Assembly (NCBI GenBank): GCA_932294295.1
Contig: OW028573.1
Coordinates: 53,166,329 to 53,230,328, forward strand
Length of the DNA stretch: 64,000 nucleotides
DNA from: Alitta virens
Lineage: Eukaryota > Annelida > Polychaeta > Phyllodocida > Nereididae
Direction: 5' to 3'
Shown here: in pieces, positions 22,713 to 36,110 of the stretch
Numbering within the stretch: position 1 is the stretch's first letter
Layout: the number at the start of each line of letters is the position of its first letter
The notes under the pieces: model-generated
Databases searched by the model: none
What the model was told of the DNA's origin: nothing
What the model saw: the letters and a program-made list of their open reading frames with translations, nothing else
Made by a program: the position numbers and the translations under genes

Positions 22713-25239
22713 GGCAGATGTAATTATGATATGATAAAGCTCCAAGTCAACAATTGTCCTGAAAGATGTAGTATGGCACAGACAAATGCTACTGTGCATT
22801 CATTTTATGGGTACATTGCTGCTTATATTTTTGTGGACACCAGTACCTCCAACAGTCTTATCTTGTCCTACATACAGAAAGAAATGGCCCCTCATTCTCC
22901 GCCTTTTAGAGTTTCCTAAAGTAATAGGTCAAGAGTGCAAATTGAGAATATCATTATTCCATGGATAAGCATAGGGACTAAGATAAAACATCTCTGCTAA
23001 ATGCTTAAAAGATCCAATATAATCCAAACCATCAAAAGTTATATTACTACAGATTACTAACAATTATGACATAAAAAAGGTAGTGGTATCCCTTTGAATT
23101 TATGCAGTAGCAGTGGGGTGACAGAGTGTCAGGTCTGCCGAGAAGTTGCTATTCTCCAAATCCAACGGCCTTTAGGCAAAATATCAATTTCCATTCATGA
23201 AGTGGAAATGGAAACTTGGCATGTGTTAGAAATAGTCTGTCAAATGCATGATATTTGCATCACAAAAGCAGTTTTCAGATTGTTTGGGTTAATTGAAATG
23301 AGGAGCCAATTGAATTTTGTTATTCCCAATTTTAGAAAAGCCAGGTAGTTTCTGCGATGGATTTGTTGAGGGAACAATGACATTTAGAGATTTCTGAAAG
23401 CTGGTTCAATATGTACAATGTGTTGGCCTCAAAGCACTGGATGTGTAACAATGTCAAAATTAATCATTTCATAGTTACAAGTCGGAAGAATGCTCCTCAT
23501 ATAATGTAAAGAACGGCCAAAGACGTAGGTTTATGTTTTGTTGCAGTTTTTTACTTCTGCATTAACACACGCTAAGATAGTAAGTAGGCGCATGGAGTAG
23601 CATGGTCACAGGTCACCTGATCCAGATGGTATTAAAATTGTAGTGCGTAAGTAGTAAATATAATTTGAGATTATCCAGAATGTTCATCCAGGCCCTATTG
23701 GTAATGGTAGACAAGCCTGAGACCTTGTAGTTTTGGTTTGATTTTCATGTTGACATGTATTGCTGGGTGAGAAGCATTTGCAAAACATTGCTTATAATAA
23801 ATACCATAAGCATAAAGATCCTTTGGACAAGATTGCTTTTATAAATTATGCAGAATATACTCTTTGGTTTCCTCGCATTGCATATAGGCATCTATCATAT
23901 TCCAGCAAGATTGCTTGCTAGTGTCGTAATTAATGGGCCAATGTTTTTCATAGCCCACATAGCATAAAGCAGGAGCATTGAAGAGAACAGTGAGACATCG
24001 CCTTCATAATAATGCTGCTGAAATTGTTACCATGGCAACCATATGTTGAGAGGAATAAAGCAATTCAGTAATGAGCTGTAAGTAGAATATTTGACATTTG
24101 CAGGCATTATATTTCTGGAGCAATAAACATACAAATATGGTCCTATAACTGGCTGGAATTATAAACGATTATAATCAATGACAGTAAGAGCTATTTTGCA
24201 GAGAAGTAACTTACTATCTGTGTGAGAAAAACAGACACCAGACAGCTAAATAAAGAACTTTAAGTGTAAGTGAATAGAAATGGATGGAGAAGACACAAAG
24301 TTTATTTCACTGCTTATACATGTAAAATGTAGTTTTAAATTTTGTATAGAACACACATAGCACATTTGTAAATATATTGAGGCATTCTGTTAACTGAATG
24401 AATTTCGGAATAAAGGGTTTTCATAAATGCCAAATGATTGATCTGGCCTAATGAAGCTTTTCAATGATAAAGTGCATTTATTTGTTAGGCAGGCGAAATT
24501 CTATTAATCATTGTCTCCATGCATCAGCGTAAAAGATGGCAAACAACTCGAAATTTGTGAGGACCAGTCTTCTTCAGATAATAAGGTTTAAAGATTCAAC
24601 AAATCAGCTTCTTAAGGAAAACGGCTGGTACTGCAGCAAATTAGTCTTGTTGGCAAGACAATGCACAGGCTAATGTGTGTCTGATGTTCTATATTTTCCC
24701 TTGACAATGACAGTGATCGAACACATGTTGAAAAAAAAAAAGGTTCACTTATGAAAGTACGATGCAGGAATAAACTATACATTAGGATACAAAATACCCA
24801 ATCACCTGCTGGAATTAAAACTAAAAGATTTATTCCCTAATATCAAGATATCTCATTAAATATTTATTCCTTTGCTGTTTATTTTATTATGATAATTTTA
24901 TCATGGGCTTTTAAAAAAACTGCAACAACACATTAAGTTTCTAATAAAATACGGCATCAAAGCAAAAAAGAAAAAGAACTTTATTAAATTTTTGTTTTTG
25001 TTAAGTTCTTCCTCAGTGTAAACCTGAACTGGTGTTATGCTCGTGTCATATTATAAATTTATGGTTTGTAAGTGCATATTATATCCATGCCTTTTGAAAC
25101 AATTAAATCAAAAAGCAATCAAATGAAGTGACACCAAATTAAAAATTACTTAACAAGCAAAAGAATGAATGATTCAATACCCACTGTAAATGGACCTAAA
25201 ACATCAAATAAGTTAAATCTTAAAGGAATTAAGAATTAT

Positions 25240-25871
25240 TATGGTGGCCGAGTAGTTCACTTCTTGGTGCCAAGGTTCGCCCCGACAGTAGAGGTTTTGC
25301 CCCCCGACAGTAGAGGTTTTGCCCCCCGACAGTAAAGGTTTCGCCCCCCGACAGTTGAGCTGTCGGACTACTTTCGCTCCAGGACACCTTCGCCCCATGA
25401 CACCTTCGCACCATGACGGTGATAGTATACTGTCGTACCATGAAAGTGATAGGTCTACAGTCCCCCGACAGTGTAGGTTTCGCACCACGACAGTGAAGGC
25501 TGATTCACTTAACAGCAGGTATGCAACTTTGTAAGAGTGGCTACATTTCCTCCTCCTCCCATACACGAATGCATTATTCGTCAAATCAATAAGAAACCTT
25601 TCAGGTGTGCATTATGTATATCTATGATATAGGCTTCTGTGGATCTGCATGAAATTTCTGTACATATTTACGGTGATTAGTTGCTAAAACCGGCCGTGAG
25701 GGGGCAATGTCGTAACTTTCGGGCCAAATTGGTTCTTCTGGGCCACGAAAGTTGGTACTCTCATGGTTCGAAATTTGCTACTTTTCTGGTGCGAAAATGG
25801 GTTTCTTTCGTGGCACGAAATTGGCACTGTCAAGGCCACAAGACCGCGAAGTGTACTCCTCGGCCACCATA
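25240..25871 (+). mobile_element. 632-bp non-autonomous TIR element with GC-rich subrepeats
   Basis: The ends are tatggtggccgag and ctcggccaccata, a perfect 13-bp TIR that continues imperfectly for ~15 more bases (tagttcactt / gagtacactt). It is flanked by aattat at 25234-25239 and 25872-25877. The inverted paralog near 22230 has a single uninterrupted site, so the insertion boundaries are certain to a base or two. The left half holds at least four tandem ~22-bp units of the ccccccgacagtagaggttt type plus looser variants. The right half holds variants of gggccacgaaagttgg and gtgcgaaaatggg. There is no transposase, and the superfamily is unknown. Confidence 0.88.
25268..25360 (+). repeat. ~22-bp tandem minisatellite inside the TIR element
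   Basis: Consecutive units begin gccccgacagtagaggtttt, gccccccgacagtagaggtt, gccccccgacagtaaaggtt and gccccccgacagttgagctg. Looser copies continue to about 25500 (cccccgacagtgtaggtttc, caccacgacagtgaagg). GC content is far above the surroundings. The units could be repeated protein-binding sites, but that is only inference. Confidence 0.8.
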
Positions 25872-27276
25872 AATTATAGACATATATTTTATAAATAGTG
25901 GATACTGCGGAGACAAATATGCAGTTTTATTGGCCAAAGCTAATGCGAGGTTATACCGTACACCTAAATTGTTATAGAAAATTATTGTTGCATAATATCT
26001 TGATATTTTGCAAGTTTCACTTTCACATGACTAGGATTTATTGGTCCTGTTAAGTGATGCCTTCTGTACATGCTGATTGGCTATTTGGCTATTACAATTT
26101 AGGTGTGGAATAAGTTGTCCTTCAGCAGGTGTATGCAAGCTATCCCTTTTCTCTCTTCACTGTTTCTATACACAAGAGACTTTTATGTTTTGATCATGGT
26201 AATTTAATGGGGATTTAAGTAGGTTGTCATTTCCCACAAAAGCTGAAAACAAACAAAAACATGAATTTTTGTTTTGTATTGAAACTCCATTTACTTTGCT
26301 CAGTTTCATACGGTAATAATGTAGCACATGATAATTTTAACCGAAGTCCACCTGAGAAAAATTAACATCTCGGAAATGTTATAATAAAGTATTTAAAGTT
26401 AATTTCATAAAATATGATCAACTGTAGTCAGCTGAAGCAACCTATTCCTGGCTATAACTTTAACTGGCTACCTCATAGTCGGCCAGAACTACCACCACTG
26501 AAATAATATAAACCTTGGTAAATGTAAGAAAGTTATCTAATATATCATAAATATGTATGTGCAATCGACAGGCATCTTTTCAACAAAAGGTTACAAATAT
26601 GCACAAACTCTCAACTTATGCACCAAATGGTGCTCCATGTACTTTTAAATCTGGCTTTGAGTAGCCAGATATAGCGCATATAGGGAAATTTGTCTAGTTT
26701 GTCTAGGTTAAATTTTACTGGCCGTTTTTAATTAAACTAATGTGTAAAAGAACTGTTGATTTGCAATGTAATATAGAAGTTTGCTGAATTATGTATTAGC
26801 TTAAATAATGACCTTTTTTGAGATTGTCACAATAATCATTTAATGTTGTTGAATCTAAGATGGCCCTGGAATAAATAAAAAAGACCATAGAATTTGACAA
26901 TTTGTAAGTAGGTATGAATTGGCAATTCATCACTGTCGTAGAATTTATTTCTTCTTACTGAGTGGTAATGAGGTTGTTTGCAAGGGAAACTTCACAGTAT
27001 TCTCTGTGATAGTGGAATGAATTTCAAAATAATATCCATGTGCAAAGACCTGTTTTTTTTTGTACTTCTATTTACAAAGCATTAGAATAATGTATTAAAA
27101 ATATTATTGGGTCAACTGCCCATCATATTATTTATTACTAATGCTATAATGATGATCGGTGCACATATGCTTCAATTTTGAATTACTTTGCACAGCCAGA
27201 TAAAATTAAGCTTTACAATATATTGTGCCCACCATTTGTAAAACTGTAAAACAAACCCATCAATTTCAAAAAATAC

Positions 27277-27564
27277 ATGGAATACAAATGTGTGATGGTC
27301 ATTATTGTGGTTGAGGTCAATCAGATGTTGAGGTCTTGGAATCTTGTTTTCTGCAACAATATTATCCTAGCTGATGCTCTATTATGGCAAATTGCATCTG
27401 ACATATACAGCAGTCTGTTTCTGCAGCACAGCACCGCCCATGCATTTAGTTTACCTTGTTCTTCTCGATATCTGTACAACAAACACATTTTCTCCCTCGA
27501 TGTACATACGCTGTACTACATATGCTCATACTGTGCAATTTGGCAGATCGTCTGCATCCTATAA
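27277..27564 (+). other. Open frame shared by alpha, beta and gamma (probably non-coding)
   Basis: Related frames occur at 8463-8756 and 37691-37963 and share QMLRSWNL.. and NNIILADALLWQIASDIYSS. The reading frame survives in three units, but an overlapping frame is equally well kept, no motif is recognised and the beta and gamma copies are nearly identical in DNA. I regard it as shared by descent only. Confidence 0.2.
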
Positions 27565-28359
27565 CTGATGAATTTCATTATTTCTACCCTTAATATTATC
27601 CTATTGGTGCCTGGATATAACAGGGCTGCTCAGCAAGGCCTAGTGAGGGAAACTGTCGGTTTATTGGCCCAGATATTGTATATTGTAGGTTGGTTCATAT
27701 GCAAAGAAAAGTGTAGTTCTGACAGAATAGGCATACATTTTAGACATTAATTGATATAAAATGTTAAAAAATGCATCCAAGCAATCATATAATGGTAAAA
27801 TTTGTAGACACCACCCAGTTCTTGCCATTTACATAACATGCAACCATAGTCATGAAGGCTGCAGTTTCTCCTGAATTTCCATAATATTGTGCACAGCTTG
27901 TCATGTCTTAGAAGCTATCATTTGCAAAGGTATTTCAAGTTTAAAAATGTTACATACATTGTAGCTGGAAACGAATAGTTTTATGAATATTCAATAAATG
28001 CTGAATGGCACTGTAGTAATATGTGATGGATACAGCTGTAAGGCAAAAGTTGGAGGAATTCAAATTTCAGATTTAGCTATGCCAAGGAGATAAAAAGCAA
28101 GGACTTAATGAATTTTGTAGAGAGAACAATGATTGGATGCTTTGAAATATCCACCAGACTATACTAAGAGCTTTGTAATTAAAATAGTTTCCTATTTCTG
28201 ACAGTCTGCAATAGTTGAATCGTGTTGCCATACATATTTGAACACAATGCACCAGTAAATTAATTTCTGTTTATTATAGATCAGAATGAGTTAAGAGATG
28301 AGCCAGAGATGACTGTAAGAAAATAGTTTTTGTGTAAATGCAATAATAAATAGTATTTA

Positions 28360-28500
28360 TTATATATATATCATTAATCGCACTTAAAAACAAAGGCATG
28401 TACAAAAATAAAAACAGGTATAAAAACCAAGAAACAGCTTAAAAAACAAAAACAGCTACATAAAATGTGCACTCTAGCTTATACAGGTATCTTCTAAAAT
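28360..28500. repeat. TA-rich microsatellite and poly-lysine-codon-like A-rich tract
   Basis: A short (ta)n run near 28362 is followed by A-rich sequence (aaaaacaaaggcatg...). In gamma the homologous run near 38890 is longer, so it is a simple-sequence tract that has changed length since duplication. Confidence 0.6.
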
Positions 28501-31259
28501 AGTGCTAATAAAACCTTTGGTCTATATCACAGAATAACTGTTCATCTCTAATGGCAATGAGTTCCTTGATAAATGACACTTTGAAATTGTATTAAACCAT
28601 CTGCCATTAGCATTAAATACTTTCTTTAACAGATTCATACTTTTTTTTAAATAATTAGATAGTTAGAGCACAGAGTGGATTTCTTGATATAATTTCATAA
28701 ATCCACATTTACTATTTACTACTTTTACAGCATATGTACTAAACCTTCTAATCAAACTGATCTACCCAGTCTGAGATTATATACTTATTTGATAATAATC
28801 TGATGAAATCCCGATAACTTAAAAAATTGATCATATATATTTTACCTGTTGTTTACTACAGAGTGTTTTCCTAGAATCGTTCGCTCTTAATTTATCATTT
28901 GATGGGTGTTTCCTTACAGAATTGATGACAGAAGTCCTGTTGCCTTACTTGCCGCTTATTTTGTATCCATCTTCGCAAATAGTTTTCAACATCATCATCT
29001 GTTCGCTTGGAATGAAGTGCCCTTTGAAAATGTTACAATGGGAAGGTTAGTGTAAGATAATATTGTAACAAAAGCGAAACAAAAACTATCAATATAATTA
29101 ATATTCATCCAAATAATGTCAAAATAGAGATAGCATTAATGGTAAAGATCTTGTCATTTATAGACCACTGTGGATATCATATAAAGCAAAGGGTACAATT
29201 GTATCTATTTCAGTAACAATGTATATAACAGAGGACACACACTATAGTTTACCCAGTACATGAGATATGTCAAATTCATAGTATATAAAGTACACGAAGG
29301 AGGTCTATGGTAGAATTTCGACGAATTAGTTGTGCAGAAGAGATAACAAGCAGGGCTGTAACAGGTTTCTTTTAGAGAACTTGAGGATATACTGCTAAAT
29401 ATGCTCATACTTTCCCCCCGCCGGTAAGATTTTGATCGATAATATTTACTCACTATTTTAGGATGTTTTTTTAGTGTGGTGCCTGACATTTGCTAAAGAA
29501 ATTTTACTCAAAATACAATCATTTTTCTCTCCTAAATATCTTGTAAAAAATACTGGGTTCTGAAGATTGTAAATATACAGTTGCCTTGTAATCAATTGCT
29601 GGACAGAATGGACATATTGAGATGAGTCTGATAAAAACCGTTTGTTTATTTTTTCATTAAAGCAAAGATTCCGTTTACAGATATTCACATTGGAACCATC
29701 TCTTTCAAGGATCTAAAGTAAAAGGTCAGAAAACCCATTGCTTCACTCGTTCTTGCATGCAAGACACTATCTAGTAAGGAGGACAACAAATTCTCTCTTG
29801 ATGTTCAGAGGGGAAAACTCCATTAATGTAGACTTCCAATTTTGTGGATTACCCGAAGCACTCACAGACCCAGTTCTCCTGTTAAACAATGTGGTGATCG
29901 TCAGCTAGGTCTATGAGCCAAATCACTTCTTGGCATCCCTGAAGTTGATTGTCTAATGGCCAATGTTACGAGGGATTTTTAGCGAGAACTACATATTATG
30001 AGACTTTAATACATTGTTTACTGTGAGTACTATTGCAAAGAATATAGTCAAGTCAAAGACCTTGGTTTTTTCCATAAAGGAACGCTATGTTACGAACGTT
30101 TATGTATTATCTCCATTAGAGGCATTAGTTTGACCAAAAACGCCAACCGACTGCCGTTATACAACTGAAATATTTGAATGTACCAGAAATGTTTCACACT
30201 GAATTCGTTTTGTAGTATGAATTTGGTGTACGAATTGGCTGACATAGATCTAAAATAAGAATGTCTAGAATATATATTGAAGCCATGAATGGACTGGCAC
30301 CCAATGCAGTTTTTTTCTTAAACAATTGTGTAAATTATTCGATGTATTCAACTAGTATGAATCATATGTATGACACGGTATCGGGTCGAAACGTCCGAAA
30401 ACCGAAACGTCTAAACCATAAAGTTCACATCCAACATTGGAAATGTCTCGAAAGATTTCAAGACAAGCTAAGCTTTACTTGAATGTCATGATTAAAACAT
30501 TTAGGAAATATAATACCAGTGAAAGATGGGTATATATTAAAATTTGTATGATTATGAGAGATTTTACTATATTCTTAAGGTGGGTCTTTTGATGATATTC
30601 ACTGACATTCGCAGAATTTCTTTCGGTTAAATAACGGGGTATAGCTCACAGTTATGGAGATTGTGACTGTACCTGTAACAGACTGAATAATGATGTGTTT
30701 TGTTCATCATGAAAATATGCCATCAATGCCTTTCAATTGTCGAACACATCCCACATGCAGAACAAATAGGCTGAAAAATGCATTTATTTTTTTATTATTC
30801 CTTGTTTAAATATCAATAATCAATCCTTCTTATGTAAAAAATAACATTTTCTATTTCCAATGCTAGTAATACTAAGTATATTATCATATTCGACGAAATG
30901 GTTGCAAATCAAATAAAGCTACATTGAACACAATATTGTCATACATTACCATCTCAGCCAATAGTGGCACCATTTGTATGACTAGTTAAAGCAGAGTCTC
31001 CATAGCTAGTGAAGCCTTAAATACAGTTTAATTGCTTATCAAAATTCAAACGACAAATTTTCTCACTTACATGTTAGAAGTCATTCTCGAAGGTTCCCAT
31101 GCAAAATACAAACCAAACATCATTCATTTACCTTCACCCAATTAAGCGTAGCCAAACTTAGCTTTAACTTGCATTTATGCCATGGAGCCAAGGGTATCTC
31201 ATAAATAATGCATAGAGACCTGATTGATTGATTTATAAATGTATTTCAGTTGACAGTTG

Positions 31260-32105
31260 CAACTAGGCCTGTACATGGACAGGATATGCTGATGATCATT
31301 ATATTTGCGACAGTTTCCATCCTCTTAGCTCTGGAAGTGAACAATTATGCATAACTGATATGCATAATACTCTCCTCAAGGTCGAAAACTGGATGGCATC
31401 GAACACAATTCAAATTGAAATGCCAAGTGGCTGCTGCCAACTCAGAAAGATCTCCATGATTCTCAAATTTATGGACCTAAACAATGCTAAACAACTGGCA
31501 TATGCATTAGTGTTGTCTCACCCAGATTATTCAAACAATATACTGTGTGGTCTGCCGAAAAGCTCCATCAGCTTGCTACAAAGGCTTCAGAAATGGGCAG
31601 CCAAGTTTGACAGCTCTACTGAGGCCATTATATATCTGGATTGGCTTCCCATTAAGGAACTGATAAAGTACATGTATATATAAGATTTCTTGCCTTGTGT
31701 TGTATTTATGTGTGTGCATAAAACAGCATGTTAAACGCTATGTGACCTGATAAAACCAAAGAGAGTCACCGGGCCCAATAGCACAATGAACAATAATGAA
31801 CTCTACGTTCCATCTGTTTGTAAGTCCACCTTCACAGCCCACGCTTTCAGTGTATATGGGCCGCTAACATGGAACACTCTCCCTGCAAATCTCAGAAATC
31901 AAAATAAATAATATTTATGTGACTTTTAGAAAACATTTAAAGACATTATTATTTAGTCGTGCTTTTTTTAACTGACCTTAAGTTTTTATATTTTACATTT
32001 CAACTTTTACATTTTTACATTTCTATTTTTCTGTCAATTTTTAGAATTATTTCATTTTAAAGCGCTCTATCAAATTAATAATAATAATACTAATAATAAT
32101 AATAG
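31260..32105 (+). pseudogene. L2/CR1-like LINE 3' fragment in beta, with YADD motif
   Basis: On the plus strand a broken frame starts at the reverse-transcriptase catalytic block (TGYADDHYICDSF, 31272-31310). It continues through VENWMASNTIQI, KISMILKFMDL, KQLAYALVLSHPDYSNNIL, LCGLPKSSISLLQRLQKWAAKF and LDWLPIKELIKYM. After stops come FSVYGPLTWNTLPANLRNQ and a KTFKDI block. These are the C-terminal blocks of L2/CR1 elements. The 3' end has agcgctctatcaaa followed by (taa)n near 32080-32105, as in L2-type elements. The 5' part is missing and stops interrupt it. The same insertion is in gamma, so it predates the duplication. Confidence 0.85.
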
Positions 32106-34797
32106 ACCGATATTTTCTCTTTTTACATTGTTTGAATCAAATGCTACTACATTGTATTATAATATATCATGAAACTAATCCTAAAAGAGAACTTTGCTGA
32201 TCTAGTTTTGTTTCTTCTTTATACAAACTGCCTACATACACGGACCAATAAAGTCAGGATATCATAGTGCAAATAAAAGCTGGACACGGTATAACAGAAA
32301 GCCTTCATAGTTGGACAATAACAGGACGTAGTCACTAATAGTTCTCTCAGGTTCTGGCATATTCATAATCTACTGACACTTGCCAATTTGTGTTGCCTGA
32401 CTGAAGAAAACCTAATTGTCAATTTTTTCAGATATTTTCAGTTGCCTTGTCAGTCATATATTTGAGTTCTCTTTATTACAAATTCTGTCTACTTTAGAAT
32501 GTATTCAATTTCATGTCAATTGTCCTTCCATTTAATTAAAGAAGCTAACAACATCAGGATGTTTGGGCAAAGGTTATTCTTATTGACACCAACAGAATAT
32601 GTCATAAGAAATATCATGCACTAGACTGAGAACATCCGTACACAGTGGGTAAACATTATTGATTCTCGCCCTAGCTGCAAGGCAACGTCTTTGAAGAAAT
32701 ACCTCTAATGCGTTTCCTGTCATCTCCACGTTTCAGATGTATAGTTCAGGGGCAATGATATTTTTATCTATTTTTAGGAATATTCACGTTGATAGGGATT
32801 TATCTCATGCTAACAAATAACAAAAAATCCAAAATTTTATGGGTAAATAGTAGATACTAGTGGATACATTGCATTTTAATCGTTCATCTAAATATAAGAA
32901 TAATTATCTGGAGGTCATCTCTGGTGTGGATCTTTTCCTTGGAGACTAGCAACCTTCATTTTGGCATGTTTGACGAAGGAAAAGATTTACCTGCCTTTGT
33001 TTGTTCAGCTTTTATGCAGTAACCATCTTAAATTGACGCGTACTCCGGTGCCTTTTCAGTGGAATTCAAGGAAATTCAAAAATTGCTGATCGATGTGAAA
33101 ATAATTGCAGAATGTGAGCAATGAGTGGCTATAACACCAATGATGAAAATACATTCAAATACTCCATCATCAAAATATATTTTTGCTGCAGATGTACAAT
33201 AACAAATTTATGTACAGAATCGTCAGCCACAAATATAGCAAATTTGAATTTAATTATCACTACCATACACGCAAGTGTATCCAATGAATGTAACAGGAAA
33301 TGTAGGCATTTATGTACATGAAGGCTAATATGCCAACCAGAAACTAAAATTATTGTCTAACAATCTGTGATATTCAAATGGCTGAATTCTTCACTGCCTT
33401 TTATGTTGACTTTTTTTTGACAAACGCAAATATTTGCAAATGTTTTGATTTTGTAACTGCATGATTAGATACAATCTAATTAAAGATGTAGATATGACAC
33501 AGTGTGAAAGTAAATTCTCGGTAATAAGCTGACACTTTATCTCCAAAAATTAATTTTCAGATTTATACTATTGTACAAATCTTAAGAATGTCATAGCAGT
33601 CAGGATCTAGCCTGATATCAAGTGAGTTACAAGGTGAGCTTTTTTGGACATAGTGCTATTCAGCCTTTAGAGACACTGCAAGGTTACACTATGGCAGCAT
33701 CAATATATAACTGCCCAGAGCCATTTTGTATGTTTCCATGATTAGGACAAACAAAGAACAACCTGGTAACACTTTGGAAGAAAACACTACATTTACAATG
33801 AAATAGATTATTATATGTTGATCATAATAATTAAAAGAAGTCTATAATCACACTTTGCAGAATATACTTCTTGTAACAATAAAGTCCATTCATTTGGTAA
33901 AATATCGGCAAAATGCAAATTAACTTCAAGTTTCTGATATTTGCAATCTTCATTATGGCCATTTGTTACAATAGCGACTATAGCAAAATTCCCAGAAGTA
34001 TTTTATCACCTAGAAAGTCGGACAATGACTTGTTGCTAGCATTTCTATTCATTTTGCACTGCTCTATGCCATTTATGGCAAAGTATGCCAAAAAAAAAAA
34101 GAAGTGAATATTTATTATAGATCCTAGTCTACATACACCTTTAATGGACAAGCGCAGTCATTCATGTTCTTTTTTTATGAAACTTCACCCACGAAGCATA
34201 CAAATGATGCAGGGCAAAGCAAAAAAAAAAACCTGTACAATATACAGTGTGTTTTTGTATGAAAAAAGCACCTGTCATAGCTCACACTGAGCACAAAAAA
34301 CATCAGAACACCATGTGAATTAAAAACAGCAGGTGGATCTGATATTATACAGACATCAATGTGAAATGTTTTGACCCCAAGGTCGCTTGCATATTAAAAT
34401 GTCATCCGTTACAATGCTGAAGGAAACGAGGTGTATGTTGGAGAATAAATAATTGCTATGAGATGATAAAATAGAAAATACTTTCCTCATTTTTGATCTC
34501 CTTCTATGTTATACAGGCAAACTAGCGCTTATACTTCACAAAAAATTAAAAGAGGTGAAAGTGACCCGAAATGAGAACTTTGTTCTTTTCAAGTACCATA
34601 CTATCAGATGTTACTTTAAGGCAATATAGCAAAATATCATCGAAGCAATGTTTACAAGCTTCAGTGGCATAATATCACCGCCTCTTGTTTGAACCTAATG
34701 GTTGACTCATCAGTAGGGTGTGGCTGTTCCCCCTCAAATTGAAAAAATTTTAGTGAGCCTGCCTGACTTATTATTATTATTTTTTTGGTTGATGAGG

Positions 34798-34985
34798 AGG
34801 GCGGGGGCCTAGCTCAGAGGTAGCGCTCTGGGCTTCCAACAACTAGGTCCTGGGTTCGATTCCCGGTCGAGCCTAAGTTGGATGGCTGTTTCATCCTTTG
34901 TCTCATTGCCATGGTCTCTGCCTGTCCTAATTAGCCCAACTGGTGCAGAAATACAGGACGTAAAGCCCTAATCACCCACCCACCC
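34798..34985 (+). mobile_element. tRNA-derived SINE, copy 1 (188 bp)
   Basis: The head has tRNA promoter boxes: tagctcagaggtagcgc (A box) and gggttcgattccc (a perfect B box). The body reads ggctgtttcatcctttgtct and cattgccatggtctctgcct, and the end reads aggacgtaaagccct and (cacc)n. It is flanked by the 14-bp duplication tttggttgatgagg (34784-34797 and 34986-34999). The gamma paralog near 45880 has the empty site, so the insertion is younger than the beta/gamma duplication. The tRNA-like part is degenerate and is not a functional tRNA gene. Confidence 0.95.
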
Positions 34986-35394
34986 TTTGGTTGATGAGGT
35001 GATCATGAACATTATTTTCCCCAAGTTTTGTGAAATTTGAATCAAACCATTTCCCAGGAAATTTGGAATTTATAAGTGTTCAGCTCAGTGACCCGCCGTT
35101 TTCCATATTCTTGCTTGTTGGATGGCGATTTTATATCAATGTGCTTAACATCCCAACTAAACCATATATTCCTTTTAAGAAGTTATACTACTGCTATTAC
35201 TCATGCCCCTGAACTATATGATATTTAAGTGTATTTCTTCAAAGACGCTGCCTTGCAGCTATTGTCGGCTTTCTTTAATGAGATGAAGAGAAAGATATTT
35301 TTTTTAAACTCTTTTCATCAAAGCAAAGAATATATTAACATCAAAGACATCTGTTGTAGGATTAGAGGTAAAAGGTTAACACAATGCTGGATCA

Positions 35395-36110
35395 ATGCTG
35401 GATCATTGCCAATAACAGGTTGAAAACAGATTGATATATCAACCAACACATTTTCGATATTGAATTAACATTGGTATATAAATGTTTCAGCATTGACCTG
35501 CCAATATTGATTTTAACCAATGTTATTGAACTGTCAATGTTGATTCAGGCACGACAATCCAATGTTGTTTTAGCACTGACCTTATCAATGTTAATTCAAT
35601 CAATGTCATGCCAATTTTGATTCAGTATTTTTACCTTCCAATGTTGGTTCAGCAGGTCTTTGGAATGTCATTTCAGCGTTGACCTGTCAATGTTGATCGG
35701 TTCAATGTTTTTGCCATGTTGATTGATCTGGCATACTAAACTTGCATCATTTTTTTTTTTTTAGCTTGCATATTATTCTTTAAACTTTCTACTTCTTCGT
35801 ATGGAGTTTTAGATGTCTGAATTTCTATATTTAATGTGCTGCATATTATGAATTTACTTAAGTAGGTCTAAACAACATATAATATATTCAAACAACATGT
35901 GCCTCTAATCTTTATAATAATTATGAGATACCTAAATTTGTATTATATGCTACACAGTATGTAGAAACATTGCTGATTGGCAAGCATTGTATAAACATTG
36001 GCAAATCAACATTAAATCCATTTTCAATTTGAACCATATCTCAATTTTGATTCAATGCATGGCCTGAGCATTAAATCAATGTTATTTCAACATTGCTTTT
36101 TGGGACGATA
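35395..36110 (+). repeat. Degenerate array of caatgttgattca-type units (beta)
   Basis: Variants of caatgttgattca or its complement recur every ~20-30 bases (tcaatgctgg, gtcaatgttgattcagg, ccaatgttggttcagcagg, ttgaccttatcaatgttaat, and in the right part caaatcaacattaaatcc). The left half is mostly in one orientation and the right half in the other, as in a fold-back element. There is no coding sequence. The gamma copy lies at 46310-46780. Confidence 0.75.

Larger units (their letters stand above)
20160..26070 (+). repeat. Unit beta, left half (diverged copy of alpha)
   Basis: Aligns in order with alpha: 20430-20650 with about 700-930, 21000-21220 with about 1070-1280, 21350-21740 with 1370-1750, 22710-23460 with 1790-2546, and 23460-24760 with 6159-7320. 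Two blocks are absent from alpha: the inverted segment 21766-22712 and the TIR element 25240-25871. No coding gene is found. Confidence 0.78.
24768..26215 (+). repeat. Inverted segment, right arm
   Basis: Partner of 21766-22712. It begins tgcaggaataaactatacat and carries the shared strings ggtgtcacttcatttg (inverted here), tggatactgcgg and ctgattggctatttggctat. It is interrupted by the 632-bp TIR element at 25240-25871. It continues into sequence homologous to alpha near 7660, so this arm is probably the ancestral location. Confidence 0.78.

Noticed and set aside
25268..25500. CRISPR-like array
   Set aside because: The ~22-bp units abut without unique spacers and sit inside a TIR element in animal DNA.
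34803..34875. A tRNA gene
   Set aside because: The A and B boxes are good, but the acceptor stem does not pair and the sequence runs into a SINE body with target duplications; it is a SINE head.
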